DNA from: Eriocheir sinensis
Taxonomy: Eukaryota; Arthropoda; Malacostraca; Decapoda; Varunidae
Length of the DNA stretch: 64,000 nucleotides
Assembly (NCBI RefSeq): GCF_024679095.1
Contig: NC_066544.1
Location: forward strand, 3,242,283-3,306,282
Reading direction: 5' to 3'
Both the position numbers and the translations under genes were made by a program. Shown in pieces: positions 63,924-64,000 of the stretch (positions are counted from its first letter, which is position 1; each line of letters starts with the position of its first letter). The notes under the pieces were generated by a model that saw only the letters and a program-made list of their open reading frames with translations, was not told the origin of the DNA and did not search any database.

Positions 63924-64000
63924 GGGTAGGCGGTGGCTGAACAGATAGCAAGACGGCCCCACGTTCAGGAGGACGCGAGTTCAATCCCCGACCGGTGCCA
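63924..64000 (+). mobile_element. tRNA-derived SINE, 5' end (cut by window end)
   Basis: GGGTAGGCGGTGGCTGAACA and the B box GAGTTCAATCCCC match the SINE head at 56205. It follows CCAGCAGGAAT of LINE A7. Confidence 0.85.

Overview
The window is repeat-dominated eukaryotic DNA, most probably from an arthropod and, by the mix of element families, a decapod crustacean. This is inference: no conserved host gene, rRNA or mitochondrial sequence settles the taxon. Supporting signs are spliceosomal intron signals, dense di-, tri- and tetranucleotide microsatellites, degenerate TTAGG-like repeats, tRNA-derived SINEs, and nested hAT, PIF/Harbinger, Tc1/mariner, BEL/Pao, Ty3/gypsy and several LINE lineages. 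Nothing looks bacterial.

Layout. 1-7.5 kb: a repeat-rich background with 24-bp, 78-bp and 42-bp tandem repeats, into which two hAT elements have inserted. One is a 3,761-bp element with an uninterrupted 700-codon transposase (935-4695). The other is a 1,478-bp non-autonomous element (5037-6514). Each has matching terminal inverted repeats (TIRs) and a perfect 8-bp target-site duplication (TSD). 8.4-9.9 kb: the best candidate cellular-type gene, a three-exon minus-strand gene with a NAIF1/zeste-like Myb domain. 10-13.7 kb: the 3' end of a LINE (family A), a 100-bp duplication, a tRNA-like sequence and an RTE-type LINE. 13.9-14.6 kb: a candidate two-exon gene with a C4HC3 (PHD-like) zinc finger, running into a very large G-rich minisatellite (14.5-21.7 kb). 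The 25-bp unit of that array contains a complete G-quadruplex motif, and an approximately 0.8-kb TIR element interrupts the array.

22-30 kb and 43.7-44.1 kb: a decayed BEL/Pao retrotransposon on the minus strand, cut in two by about 14 kb of later insertions. That insert contains a 13.3-kb segment bounded by inverted CCCAGCCAGCA ends and TA dinucleotides, a near-perfect 236-bp palindrome, a foldback with TTAGG-like repeats, a complete Ty3/gypsy element with 406-bp LTRs about 99% identical (33182-39517), and an L2/CR1-like LINE. 44-46.5 kb: Tc1/mariner and gypsy remnants.

46.5-64 kb: LINE territory. Family A appears at least seven times in the window in both orientations. It has inserted twice into a Jockey-like LINE B, and has itself been invaded by a SINE, a solo LTR and the start of a second SINE. 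A Harbinger deletion derivative (51006-51591) and a 5'-truncated SINE lie between. The nesting gives a readable order of events: LINE B, then family A, then SINE and solo LTR; and BEL/Pao, then family A and the CCCAGCC-bounded unit, then gypsy. The genes here act for the elements themselves (transposition, reverse transcription, integration). The Myb-like gene and the PHD-like gene are the only candidates for other roles, and either could itself come from a transposon.
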